Assembly: GCA_028023455.1 (NCBI GenBank)
Contig: JAQFVV010006215.1
Coordinates: 7,547,230 to 7,611,229, forward strand
DNA length: 64,000 nt
Source of the DNA: Epiperipatus broadwayi
Taxonomy: Eukaryota > Onychophora > Udeonychophora > Euonychophora > Peripatidae
Reading direction: 5' to 3'
The position numbers and the translations under genes were made by a program. Under the pieces are notes generated by a model. That model was not told where the DNA came from. It was given only the letters and a program-made list of their open reading frames with translations, and made no database searches. Within the stretch, counting starts at the first letter, position 1. Each line of letters begins with the position of its first letter. Shown here in pieces: positions 36,082 through 47,787 of the stretch.

Positions 36082-36125
36082 CTTTCAGATCATGATTTCA
36101 AGCTATTTTCTATCATCAGTGAAAG
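36082..36125 (-). ncRNA. Hammerhead-like ribozyme, family B copy 3
   Basis: As copy 1, but one stem II base is changed (TTGC to TTTC on the plus strand), breaking a pair in an already short stem. Confidence 0.62.
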
Positions 36126-36481
36126 ACAGGAATTTTAGAAACTAGATCTAAACACAAACTCTGAGCGTTTATGAAACAGTTTCTATTCAGCTTGCAAGCA
36201 TGAATCTTTTAGATACGTAATGTCTTCAAACTCAGCATAGCAAGCCAGATAGCTATATGGGTCTGATCTTAGTTCAGCATCACCACATAGTAGAAGCCTC
36301 TGCAATATATATCATTGTTAGAAAGACCTCAAATGTACATTTATGAAAAACAAAAAACAACTTAAAAAACTTGCTAACACTTGTATTTATGTCAACAGAT
36401 GGCGTTCTACCAAAAACACCATCAAGCGTATGTTTACATAAACGTCAGAGCATGCATTCACTATCTCTAACTTTAATTCCA

Positions 36482-36525
36482 CTTTCAGATCATGATTTCA
36501 AGCTATTTGCTATTATCAGTGAAAG
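36482..36525 (-). ncRNA. Hammerhead-like ribozyme, family B copy 4 (core mutated)
   Basis: The core reads CTGATAA instead of CTGATGA: the conserved G at its sixth position is lost. That G is a catalytic residue in known hammerheads, so this copy should be inactive. Confidence 0.6.
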
Positions 36526-37177
36526 ACAGGAATTTTAGAAACTAGATCTAAACACAAACTCTGAGCATTTATGAAACATTTCTCTTCAGCTTGTAAGCGT
36601 GAATCTTTTAGACATGTAATGTCTTCAAACTCAGCATAGCAAGCCAGATAGCTATATGGGTCTGATCTCAGTTCAGCATCACCACATAGTAGAAGTCTCT
36701 GCAATATATATCATTGCTAGAAAGACCTCAAAGGTACATTTATGAAAAACAAAAACAAGTTAAAAAACTTGCTAATGCTTGTATTTATGTCAACAGATGG
36801 CGTTCTACCAAAAACACCATCAAGCATATGTTTACATAAACATCAGAGCATGCATTCACTATCTCTAACATACGCTTGACGGTGTTTTTGGTAGAACGCC
36901 ATCTGTTGACATAAATACAAGCATTAGCAAGTTTTTTAACTTGTTTTTTGTTTTTCATAAATGTACCTTTGAGGTCTTTCTAGCAATGATATATATTGCA
37001 GAGGCTTCTACTATGTGGTGATGCTGAACTGAGATCAGATCCATATAACTATCTGGCTTGCTATGCTGAGTTTGAAGACATTACGTGTCTAAAAGATTCA
37101 CGCTTGCAAGCTGAATAGAAACTGTTTCATAAACGCTCAGAGTTTGTGTTTAGATCTAGTTTCTAAAATTCCTGTCT

Positions 37178-37221
37178 TTCACTGGTGATAGCAAATAGCT
37201 TGAAATCATGATCTGAAAGTG
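37178..37221 (+). ncRNA. Hammerhead-like ribozyme, family B inverted copy 1 (core mutated)
   Basis: The core reads CTGGTGA, with the conserved A of CTGA changed to G. Stem I, GAAA and stem III are unchanged. Probably inactive. Confidence 0.6.
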
Positions 37222-37574
37222 GAATTAAAGTTAGAGATAGTGAATGCATGCTCTGACGTTTATGTAAACATACACTTGACGGTGTTTTTGGTAGAACGCC
37301 ATCTGTTGACATAAATACAAGCATTAGCAAGTTTTTAAACTTGTTTTTGTTTTTCATAAATATACCTTTGAGGTCTTTCTAGCAATGATATATATTGCAG
37401 AGGCTTCTACTACGTGGTGATGCTGAACTGAGATCAGACCCATATAGCTATCTGGCTTGCTATGCTGAGTTTGAAGACATTACGTGTCTAAAAGATTCAC
37501 GTTTGCAAGCTGAATAGAAACTGTTTCATAAACGCTCAGAGTTTGTGTTTAGATCTAGTTTCTAAAATTCCTGT

Positions 37575-37618
37575 CTTTCACTGATGATAGCAAATAGCTT
37601 GAAATCATGATCTGAAAG
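37575..37618 (+). ncRNA. Hammerhead-like ribozyme, family B inverted copy 2
   Basis: CTTTCA (37575-37580), CTGATGA, AGC/GCT hairpin, GAAA, ATC/GAT, C, TGAAAG: intact and identical to copies 1 and 2 on the opposite strand. Confidence 0.72.
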
Positions 37619-37986
37619 TGGAATTAAAGTTAGAGGTAGTGAATGCATGTCTGACGTTTATGTAAACATATGCTTGACGGTGTTTTTAGTAGAACGCCAT
37701 CTGTTGACATATATATATACATTTTTTGAAACAATACTTATTGTACAATTTTTGTTTAAGAAAGAATTACACATCTATAGTCACTTATTATGATAATGCT
37801 TTTGTCTTATCCTTTTTCCACACATAGAAAAAATAATGATGAGGAGTATAATTCCTATCTCACCATAGTTGAATTCTGCTTTATAGTGCAATTGTATTTT
37901 TGTTTTTGCTTAGTATATATGCTTTTATAACCAATCCACGGTGATCTAAAATCTTAATCTCTTTGTATAACTAGATATCTATTCAC

Positions 37987-38100
37987 TGATCAGTAATTGG
38001 AGATGAACTAGTTTGGGTAGTTCTGACTATCTAGTAAAAAATTTGATCAGTAATTGGAGATGAACTAGTTTGGGTAGTTTTGACTATCTAGTAAAAAATT
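37987..38100 (+). repeat. 57-bp tandem duplication
   Basis: Two adjacent copies starting TGATCAGTAATTGGAGATGA (37987 and 38044), identical but for one or two bases. Young and local; no coding frame. Confidence 0.85.
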
Positions 38101-38214
38101 CTGGGTTTTCTTAAAAATTCTCTTCTATCTGTGTATTAAAACACAAGTTGCAATTATTGCAAGTGGATATAATATTTGGTGTATAATAAAACTTTTTTAT
38201 ATGAATAATAATTT

Positions 38215-38328
38215 TATAAAGAAGAATCAAACCTCCAGTCATGTGCTTTTACATATTTACATGCATTCATGGGTGAATGCATGTAAATTCATAAAAGCAC
38301 ATGACCGGAGGTTTGTTCTTTCTTTATA
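38215..38328. repeat. Near-perfect 114-bp palindrome
   Basis: Arms TATAAAGAAGAATCAAACCT.. (from 38215) and ..AGGTTTGTTCTTTCTTTATA (to 38328) pair through CCAGTCATGTGCTTTTA/TAAAAGCACATGACCGG to a centre at about 38271 (TGCATTCATGGGTGAATGCA). Only about five mismatches or single-base gaps. It could be a small foldback MITE; TATA-type flanks do not give a clear duplication. Confidence 0.75.
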
Positions 38329-38334
38329 ATATCA

Positions 38335-39473
38335 CATACACAGCCTGCACTATATAAATAATAGACTACTTATTACAATGAATAATAATTGTAAGATTGT
38401 TCATATTGAGTTCATCTTTGAATTTGGAGACATTTTTGTTTTCTTATATGCATCAGCAGTTCTCTACCCATGGAACAGATCCATTTCAAGGTTCTGTGTG
38501 AATAAGTTTAACTTTACTTGCAAGACTTTTCTTTGCTTTCAAATGAAAATGAGATATATCATAAAAATATTCATTTAGCATAAGACCTATGTTGTCTTGG
38601 ATATGACTTTCATCAAAGGTTTTGCACTTTTATATATATGTCAAGATCTTTTTTTTAACCTAAGTCCTTATTTACCCAAGTTAGGATTATGTAGTAAATA
38701 GGAAACTACCTTTACTGTTTTTATTTTAACATTATTGAAAGTTAAAATGAAATGTCACAGTTATACTGTAATAGATATAACTTTAACTATGATTGCATAT
38801 TATCTTTATGTAAGCACAAAACTAATTATTCCAGTGATCCTTATTCTGTGATATTAAGATATTGATATTTTTGACATAGAATTATTTGTTGTGCAACTGT
38901 ATTAGGTATAGGTCATAACCAAGATGCATATCGTATATTTTGCATTAAAGTTTCCCAAAGATAAAGAGCCATTACATTTTATTAATGAACCTGTCTATTT
39001 TTAACGTTATTGTTACTATTAGTAATGTTGATGAATCTGTTCATTTTACATATTCACATAAGTACAATATACTTTGAAACTTTCCATAATACCTTAAGAT
39101 GATTGAGTTAGTTGTACTCCAAGATCTTACAAAATTGACTAATTCTTTTTGATTTAAAATAAGCAATGTTTATTAACAGTCTTTTTAGTTTTGTACTAAT
39201 AAAATTTATTTTTCTGATTGTACTTTCTGTCAAATCAGTTTGCTTAATCTGTAGTTCTTATGCTCTGTATACTAACTTTAAACTGCTTGGTCTACCTTTA
39301 CTTTTTTATATATATTTGTTCAAAGAATAACATAAAACTTTTATAATCCTAAAGCTTATATCCTCTTTCTTAATATATACATCAGCATTTTAAATTTTAT
39401 CTTCTTCTGAATACTCTAAATGTTAGTTATGTCAGATCAGTATCTTATTGATTGACATCTAAACTTAAGGAAG

Positions 39474-39512
<39 letters not shown>

Positions 39513-41035
39513 ATATACAAGACTTAAAATCTAATTACCATTTTTAATGGTATGTTCAAGTTATGATAAAGCTGTAATAGCATTTCCATTTATCATTAGA
39601 TATTCTTCTGGTCGTATACATTTATCTTATACACATTATATAATATTCCTCTTGACAGTTTCAGAAAATTTATGGAAATAAGAGTATTTTACATTACATT
39701 TCTTGCTTTTGAATTTTGAGTTAGATTTATTCTTGTAATATTGATAACTTGTTCTTCTCTCCAACTATTTTCATCTTCCAAAAATCACTTTTGGCCATCT
39801 TTGAAACATTCATATTACTATCAGGGTGCATAAATGGGTTGATAGTACATTATCAAGGAGATTGCTCAACATTCTCAAGAAAAATCTCAAGAAATAAATA
39901 TTTCCAAAATACAATAAGTTAATAATATTTACTGAGACTGTAACCTCGAGAATGTGCGTGTAAAATGCGTTTAATAAATTTATAATAAGTAATTTTTTAC
40001 TTCTGCTTTATGTTTCAAAATTTCCTGTATTATTTGTCTTCAACTTTAGTCCACTTTAATGAAGTCAATATCCTTTGGTAATTTTACCCTTGTCAAATCA
40101 TATATTTTTATAGTGGTTACTGTATCAGTTCTAGAGCCAAGATTTGCATATGTTAAAAACTATTTCTCTCATTTTAAGTGGCAAGGACATTTAAAGTTAG
40201 ATTTTTGAGTGTTATAATTTATTTAAATAGTCCACATGTGTTTTATTATAATCTCTCTCTTTTTATTGCATTAAAAGAACATTCATATTGGATATGCTGT
40301 TACAAATCATTGCTGTCTGAATTCACATAAAAGATATAAGCTTGATTATTTGTAACTTGGGAAAACTCTGCTTAATAAAATACTTATAATGATAAGATAA
40401 ACATCAAATTAACAACATTTGAAAGCTATTGCTTTAAGAATTGTTTTTATTATCATATTTTTAGTATTTGAATTTTTTTGTAAATCTGCCTATTAATGTT
40501 ATTATAATTTTAGTAACTGCAATTCATTTTACTTGTACAAGAAATTATATTTTGAAATTACAGCTGAAAAATTCAATTTTTATAAGTGTGTGTTGCAAAT
40601 AAGATGTTTTTTTATTACAAAGTTTATGTATTAATCACAATATTGTGTGAGTGTGTGTATGTTTCTACATTAAAATAACCAGATATTTAAATAGTAGTAG
40701 GATCTAATTAGAAATGTAGTAGGATCTAATTAGAAATGTTTATGAAATAAGTATGAGACATAGGATATCATAAGCTAAATGCATCTTTCTTTTTTGGCGA
40801 TATTTTCTGTTATACTGATAATTTTAAATAAGAAAGTTTTAAATGAAATAAAAAGGTACTTTAAATTTAATTTTTCTTTTAAAAATTGAATTTAAAATGA
40901 AATTTATATACTATATAATGAAGTCTTCATTTAGCAGTTAAAATCCCCCCCCCCCCAAAAAAAAAAAACAACAACTCAAAAGTAGCAAACTTTCATATCA
41001 TAATCATGAATCATATAACATCACTTGATCACCTT
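38335..41035. other. AT-rich stretch, no gene supported
   Basis: An (AT)n microsatellite occupies about 39476-39511, a C8-A10 run lies near 40946-40968, and a 22-bp tandem duplication (AGTAGGATCTAATTAGAAATG) at about 40695-40740. The 66-codon frame at 38378 has no recognisable features. Confidence 0.45.
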
Positions 41036-41039
41036 TTTT

Positions 41040-41235
41040 AGGTGTTCATAAGCTGTTAAATCAGTAGCAACTTTCCCATTGATGTAATTCAACAGCTAGA
41101 AACTAGTCTGTGGATATTTGATAAGAAGGCACTAGATAGGGATTAAAATGAATAACCTTTTAGCATTTATTGATTACTATAGCATGCACTAGTTGGGATT
41201 ATTGTATTGGGGAAAGTTGCTAATGAATCACATAT
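41040..41235. mobile_element. Family D fragment, inverted ends
   Basis: TAGCAACTTTCCC (about 41067) and GGGAAAGTTGCTA (about 41210) bracket a body with CAGCTAGAAACTAGTC, TGTGGATATTTGATAAG, GGCACTAGATAGGGATT and the ATTGATTACTATAGCATGCACTAG word, all family D. GAAACTAGTC keeps the GAAA box, stem III and cleavage base, but the CTGANGA box reads TTGATGT, so it is dead. Confidence 0.6.
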
Positions 41236-42038
41236 TTACTTCTCTAATAAAAAGGGTTGTCAATGAATGAATCAAATATAAGGACTATTCATAAAACTTA
41301 TAGTATTGATTTAGTGGAATTTTTTGGTTTCAACATCAACGCTATTCTTGTACCAGTGTTGATCAAAACAATTAACATTTCTCAAGGAAGGAAGGGAAAT
41401 ATTAAATATTTCAAAACATGGTAAATTCTTTAAATCATTTTAGTTTATACTAAAATATATAGCAAATTTTATGTGAAAATAAGAGATTATTTTAATAACA
41501 GTTATAGTTAGCAATTTATAAAGTCAAACTTATTAATATTTAGTTCTCTATGGTTTGATGCAATATTAAAGTAACAGAGTCTGAAGCTCTAGGCCCATGG
41601 ATTGTAACCCAACACTTACTTTTGATGATCAAATTATTTGTGATTTCTGAGGAATCAATCATTTGATTATTATCATTAATACAAAATAAATTATAACAAT
41701 GTATAATGTTTTTTATTAATATTTTTAAATGGAATAAAATATATTTTTAATTTGAATTTTTAAAAAAAAAATTTATTTTGCAAAATATTAACATTTACAA
41801 AGCAAAATGCTATAAATTTGGCATGTTATAAACATGAAATGTATAACATATATATTTAAACACTACATCTAGCAACAATGTTTTAGAATATACATTTCTT
41901 TCCTACGCAAAAATAAAATATTGAATCATTAGTAGTCATAATTTTGAAAGGAATTAACTATTGTATCAATATTATATATAAAAAAGAAGAAACTGTTAAT
42001 TGTTCAGGAGTTCATAAGAAGTTCAAGTACAGGAAGTG

Positions 42039-42356
42039 ACTTTTTTTTTTAATAAAATATAGAATTTTATTTAGAAATTTAGTTACAATATATGATAATA
42101 GTTAAACTTAGGATATATTACATGATAATCAGTGGGATGAAAGCTCACTATTGATATCTTGTTTGACACCAGATAAAAGGACTAATATGAAGCATATCAG
42201 CAAGGAACGAATCTGGAATAGTATCCTGTTGATATAGATGACCAAGCTTGCATGTCTCATATAGTTCAGCGATAGGTCTAATCCTTTGTCCACGCTCCAC
42301 ATGACCAAATTGACCCTTCATACTTTGCGAGCTGTACTCCGTGAATTTTGAAGTTG
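42039..42356 (-). CDS. Possible terminal exon (or retrocopy end) of an unrecognised protein
   Basis: On the minus strand an open frame runs from an acceptor-like GTGCAG (ending at 42357) to a TAG at 42148-42150: one split codon, then 68 residues. The composition is protein-like, with the stretches EYSSQSMKGQFGHVERGQRI, RPIAELYETCKLGHLYQQ and PDSFLADMLHISPF, and it is less AT-biased than nearby chance frames. An AATAAA follows the stop by about 80 bp, and about 14 bp later comes a run of ten or more A (plus-strand T run around 42040-42050). That is either a true 3' end with a genomic A-run or a processed retrocopy. I do not recognise the family. An in-frame ATG would give 57 residues as an intronless reading. 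Confidence 0.45.
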
Positions 42357-42359
42357 CTG

Positions 42360-43890
42360 CACGTTATGCAGACAATATTAAAATTTGAAATAAATATAAT
42401 TGATAATTTGTTGCTCTAGAGGTCATGTGATGTTTAAACACCAATGTGACGGATTGAGGTTTGATCTAGAATCTTTTAGCTCTTGAGACTGTCACTAAGT
42501 CCGAAACAAATTACATTCGCTATAAATTCAAAAGATTACCTCGATACCAATTTATTTATTTTGATATATTTTCGTAAACTAGATTGAAATGGATAATAAT
42601 GTTTAATAAATTTGGTTGATAAATCCATGCGTCTTGAAGCAATTCATTAAAAATACTATATAAACAGAATAAAAGTCGCTAATTTTCAAGACCAGTTATT
42701 ATTTTTTCACTATTTTGAAAATACATTTTACATAAATTTAAAAAAATTTGATTAGAAACCTAATGCGGAAATATACAACTACTAATCTGTTTAATTCTTT
42801 TCTATCTTTACATATTCATGACTTAATCTTTATGTTTTATTGTAATAAATATGAGTTGTTATTATTTAACGAATTATTTTGAGTATCGTATTAAACGTGA
42901 GACCTTGGAGAATAAAAACCTCTTAAGAAAATGATTAAATGTGAAGTTGAGTATGTTTTAACTGATATATTAAGTGGAAATTTCACTTTAGTTTTAATTA
43001 TTTTTATTGCTTTCTCTGTCTATTAATAGCGTAAATAATAGCTATTTGCATTTTTATTCAAAGAAATAGATAGCTTTATTTATTGAGATAGAAAATGCTT
43101 TTGAGGGGGGAGGGGATTCAAACAATTTAAAAATAATATTAATTCAACAATATATGCTTTTTATTTTTTGCATTACTTTTAAAACGTAATAAATTTGTTT
43201 ATTTCTTTTTTTACTGTCTGTTTTTACATTTCCTAATTTTCTTCATTTTATTTCTATTTTTTGTGTTTAAATAAGTAGTAACATTAGTACTTTTTTTGGG
43301 AGGTTTCTTTTTATTTAATTTAACAGGATTTTTTAGTTCATTTCATCTACTATTAATTTTCCTGTATAACATAGCTTCTTTTTTTTAATGAAAAGTTTTG
43401 AATCTTCTCTTCCAATAGATGTTATAAATCAATCGATTATATTATGAGTATCACTTATAAAAACTTTTAATTAAAATGTTTAAATCGTTTTAAAATTTTT
43501 ACAATTTCTAGGGTTCCCTGATGAAATCTCTTTTCTAGATTCCATAAATACTGAATAGTAATAAAATGGTTGTTGTTTTTTCTTATGCATTGATATGGAT
43601 TCCTAGCTATTTCTTCGTTCACATGCTTGTATGTGCTTCATTAATCAAACTTTGTTACATATATTTAACTGTGTTTTGACATATGTCTTAGATACATATG
43701 TCTTAGATATATTATTTATATCTAAGAGTGTGTTTACGATTTGTATTTATATTTTAAACTATTTCCATCATCTAATACAAGTATTAAATGTCTTTAGAAA
43801 AAATTAACTTTATTTAAATATTCCAAATACATTCATCTGTTAGTAATAGCACACAGATTGGAATATGCACAAAGTTTCTAGAGGTATTAT
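42360..43890. other. AT-rich stretch, no gene supported
   Basis: GGTCATGTGATGTTTAAACA at about 42420-42440 matches the tail of families C and D and may be a repeat relic. Nothing else recognisable. Confidence 0.4.
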
Positions 43891-43894
43891 TCTC

Positions 43895-43965
43895 CCCTCT
43901 TTTTCAGGTGTTGCTGGCCTGATCTATAAAAGTATTAGCATGGAATCGAACCTGTTTATAATTTA
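43895..43965 (-). mobile_element. Fragment of the second tRNA-like repeat
   Basis: CAGGTGTTGCTGGCCTGA, AGTATTAGCATGG and AATCGAACCTG on the plus strand match the arms at 28790-28870. Read on the minus strand, CAGGTTCGATTCC is a textbook B box. Only one arm is present. Confidence 0.5.
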
Positions 43966-44399
43966 CCTGTTAATAATTTTTCATCAGTCAAGAAAGTTTC
44001 ATTGTAAGATAAAGATCTTTTCGATATTTATCTAATTATTTTAATAAACACTTTTTTAAAGGAATATAAAAAAGAAAAATTGTTAGCTAAATAAATTGGA
44101 GCCTTAAGTTAAGTGAAAGTTTTAGAAAAGAAACTAGCAGTCAATGTGCCTCTAGTGTGAATAAATTTTATAGTTCAACATTGTTGCCATGGCTGCTAAT
44201 ATTACATAGATTTTAAAATTATATTTAGCTAAAACTTTTTTGCATTGTTATTAAAGATTACTTTTTTAATATACACCTAGAGAATTAGTCACCACTGCAC
44301 ATTATTTTAAGTTGGAGATTTAACAAAATTTATATGAAGAATTATAAAATAAAATTTATAAAACTGACAAATTTTAAAACAGAGTATATGTTTGCAGTT

Positions 44400-44503
44400 T
44401 TTTTTTCTCATGTGTCACAGCATCAGCCGGGAAGCAAACCCACTAACCGGGACAGCCGCTTGTAAAGCAGCCGTCGCTGACCTCTCGACCACCAAAGCTT
44501 GAC
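44400..44503 (-). mobile_element. tRNA-derived SINE, copy 4
   Basis: Minus orientation: T-rich stretch (its A tail), CATGTGTCACAGCATCAGCCGG (as two words), the B box, then GACCTCTCGACCACC for the A-box end. ATGTTTGCAGTT lies on both sides (44388-44399 and 44504-44515), a 12-bp target-site duplication. Slightly longer than copies 1 and 2 because of an extra AACC near 44450. Confidence 0.83.
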
Positions 44504-44519
44504 ATGTTTGCAGTTAGGT

Positions 44520-45335
44520 GTCCATTGGTAAACTATATCCAGAAGAAATAGGCAATTAGCAAGAAAGAAATATAAATCAATCTATCATGGAATCCCACCA
44601 AGCTTAAAGTTTAGAATGACAGTTTTCAGATTATTAATAATTCTAAAGCAACAACTCCTTTTTAATCAATTTTTTTTTTTTTACATATAAATTAAATACT
44701 AGTTATGATAAGATTTTTAATTTTACTTTATTTGATTATGACTAATTTAAATAGTTATATTATGAGCATAAATATTATATCTGAATATTGTTACAGGTTA
44801 CAGATGTGTTTAATTTTTTCCATGATTAAGTCTTAAATAATGACACGAGTTAAACTAATTATATCAAGATTAATATATCTAAGCACTGTATCAACACTTG
44901 ATAATAATCCCATTTTTAATTTAAAACAGTATATGTAATTTTTGTTTATTTTCATATACAAGTATTTGATTAATTTATACTCATTGTGGTTTCATGTTTC
45001 TAGACTGACTTTAAATAACTTTTTATTTTTTTTATTGTGTTTGTTACTATTGCAGCTTATAAAACAGATTAAATAACTTATGTAATATAAAATAAAATAA
45101 ATCAAGTAATAATAATTGCAAAGAGTATCTCATCATCTTCATCATATTTAGAAATGTAAACCAACTACTTTCATAATATAAAATTGTTTGCTTGAATGGC
45201 TCAATGATAGGGTTAATTACAGCTACATATGTTTCTGTTAGCAATTTTAATAATATTATATATAGAAAGTCTCTATAAAAAAACTTAGTAAAAGATATAT
45301 TCAGAAATTTTAAAAAAAAATCACAAATTTATATA
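44520..45335. other. AT-rich spacer, no gene seen
   Basis: The 65-codon minus frame at 45047 is Leu/Phe-rich and looks like chance. Confidence 0.45.
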
Positions 45336-45339
45336 TACT

Positions 45340-45995
45340 GTTTAACATTTAAGCCAGATGACTGCCTTTCATCAGATATTACATTAAATAAATATATTGT
45401 TAATTAATTTTTCTTCAACAGAATTGTAAAAAGAGCTCTGAAGAAGATTGTTTAATAGTCAAAACTATCAACTATATTTGAATGTGTAAATTAATAAAGT
45501 ATCGCATTGTGTAAACTGCATTGTTTATTTATATGAATTATTCTCCATGTATAAAATGTGACAACCAGCGTAGAAAAAATTCAAAAAATATTAACCACTA
45601 ATACCATTTTGCCAAGTTCTTTTGGTACCATGTACCAGATTCATGGTGATATATTAGAACTGAATGGTTAATATTCCAGTATATGTTCAGTGGAACACTA
45701 GTAATATGCTGATTGACAATGTCATGACTGAGCATGCGCTGGAATATTAACTGTTCAGTTCCAATATGTCACCATAATTCTGGTATACAGTACTGAAAGC
45801 ACTTGGCAAAATAGTATTAGTGGTTAATATTTATTGAATTTTTTTCTACTCTGGTTGTCACATTTTATACATGAAGAATAATTTACATTATTTGGCAGAG
45901 TTATTGTGTTATTTATTTATTTATACAAATATTTTTAAATTTTTGTCCATCAATTTAATAAATTATAGTTTCTGATAAAAGGCAGTCCTCTAATT
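45340..45995. repeat. Foldback element with PLE-like motifs at its base
   Basis: Arms of about 150 bp (45535-45680 and 45735-45885) pair through TATAAAATGTGACAACCAG/CTGGTTGTCACATTTTATA, the CACTAATACCATTTTGCCAAG/CTTGGCAAAATAGTATTAGTG words, and ATGGTTAATATTCCAGT/CTGGAATATTAACTGTT. Outside the arms, TCTGATGAAAGGCAGT (minus, about 45366-45381) and TCTGATAAAAGGCAGT (plus, about 45972-45987) form another inverted pair. At 45432-45470 the plus strand reads GAGCTCTGAAGAAGATTG then TAGTCAAAACT, a decayed version of the hammerhead-like motif at the PLE ends (54481). It may derive from a different PLE. Confidence 0.5.
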
Positions 45996-45999
45996 GTAA

Positions 46000-47780
46000 T
46001 ATTAAATATATATAACGTTCAAATGTGTGTTAGACAATACTATATGTAAAAAATTTAATATTTGCATTACTATAGGGTATATAAATAATTGATTTCTTTT
46101 GTTTATTTTTGTAGTTGTGTAAATAATTTTTAAAAATATTAATAATATTTCTTTTAACAATAACAAAAAATAATTTTAAAGGAATCACCCAAGAAATTAT
46201 TAAAAAATTCAAGCATATTAATTAAGTCATTAATATTTAAATGGAAAATCTATTTTAAAATTGCCATGACTTTGAAATATTTCAAAACATGATTGTATAG
46301 TGAAAATTATTTTGCTACTTTCATATAAAGCATCTTAAATTTTTCAATGCATATAGTAGCAACAAAATTATTTTTGAAGACTGTTGTGGTATAGTATATT
46401 TTTTCTATTATGGCTATGATTTGGGATTGGAATACAAACCAGATGAATATTGATAATTTATTTCAGATTATAATTAGGCCTAGAATTTTTTTATGCAGCT
46501 GATTCATTTTAGCCAGTCGTTGTTTTTTTAGTGTTTTCATGATATGGCTCTCTTTTTTGCCATATTATTTTATGCAGTCCCCTTTAAATGTTTAGCATTC
46601 TGAAATAAAGTTTCTTTTAAATAAATTAAGCATATGTTTAAAGGGGCATGTTAACCTTAAGCAAGGCAAGTAAGCAAAAAAAAAAAAAAGTAAAATTTTA
46701 TTTATTATTCATTCATTCATTTTTTCTTTGTTAACTGTAAAAACTTGTAACAAGTTTTCAAGTCTTTGTAAATCCCCAGTGACAACCTTATGGATCCAAG
46801 CATCCATGGATCAGAAGTATGCAAATATATATATTTAATTGGATGGAGTCTTTCTACATCTTTTATTATCAAAACATTAAAGTAAAAGGTAAAATTTGAA
46901 TTTAATAAGATAAATGTCAATGTGCTGATTATAAAGAACATAAAATACATTGTCAGTATGTTATCTTTACTACTGGAGAAGAAATTTTCCATTCATTTAA
47001 GTATTGAGTCCATTGTTATGTAGATAATTTTTATAAATCTAAAGTACACAAAATCTTAGCTATTGTAGTATATAAAAATCCAGTTTTGGATGAATGGAAA
47101 GGGTTTTCTCACATTCTAATCTTTTATTATCAAATTTTTTTCTTAAATATTGTGACATTAGGCCTGTCATATGTTCATTTATTTTATTAAATTCATTTTC
47201 AAGTTCAAAGGTAGGAATTTTTTTAGTAAGTTATAAATAAAGAAAACAATAGTGAATCATTTGTTTATGGAATAAGTAATTTATTTAATGTTAAAATGGA
47301 TTAAAATAATTATAAGGGATATTAGTTAGATATAGGGTTCATACTCAGAATAAATGAAAGAATGAATTTAAGCTTGAATGAAATATTAAATAAACCATAT
47401 TATATATACCTTCATTTTAAATTTTTTTATTTGAATTGAGAGAAAAATAAAAATGATTATTTATTTTAGCATATTGAATTATAATACTTATTTCTATTAT
47501 GATTAAGAAATATTATTTCAAAAGCAATTCATTCTATAAAAAAAAGGTATTGCCTAGCAACCATATAGAACTTTATTATCATTGTTTAAAAAAAAACAAA
47601 AACAACATAACTATTGTATTGGTTAGATCTTTTTTTTTTATATCTGATAAATTTAACATTTTATTAAGATATTGGTAGATAATAATTATATTGGGTTAAA
47701 TTTCATAAAAAGGAGGATATGGAAATCCTCTTAATTAAATATTTTCAGTGAAATGAATGATGTGAATTAACAATAAATAA
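46000..47780. other. AT-rich stretch, no gene supported
   Basis: The 91-codon minus frame at 46717-46992 contains hydrophobic segments but no domain, and AT-driven codons; I treat it as chance. Confidence 0.4.
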
Positions 47781-47787
47781 AATCAAA

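Larger units (their letters stand above)
35143..37711. mobile_element. Family B hammerhead repeat array, 400-bp units, direct then inverted
   Basis: Units start (ATGAAAAACAA) at 35143, 35543, 35943, 36343 and 36742, so the period is 400 bp with one 399. The fifth is cut after 128 bp at 36867-36869, where AAC is shared, and the sequence turns into two inverted units (first one about 36867-37270 in phase, second to 37711). Copies differ by only a few percent. Each complete unit carries a hammerhead motif: minus strand in the direct part, plus strand in the inverted part. Both ends abut TATATATAT, so a duplication of that word is possible but not provable. Regions near CTAGATCTAAACAC, CTTCAAACTCAGC and GCTATATGGGTCTGAT are related to families C and D. 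ORFs at 36516 and 37163 are incidental. Confidence 0.85.

Noticed and set aside
36516-37357. ORFs of 62 and 64 codons in the family B array
   Set aside because: They repeat the ribozyme-bearing unit and end at different places in different copies.
41646-41680. CTGAGGA followed by an AATCAA/TTGATT hairpin
   Set aside because: The GAAA box is missing and stem I cannot form.
43519-43556. CTGATGA followed by a perfect AATCT/AGATT hairpin on the plus strand
   Set aside because: No GAAA box follows the hairpin and no stem I partner exists, so it is not a hammerhead.
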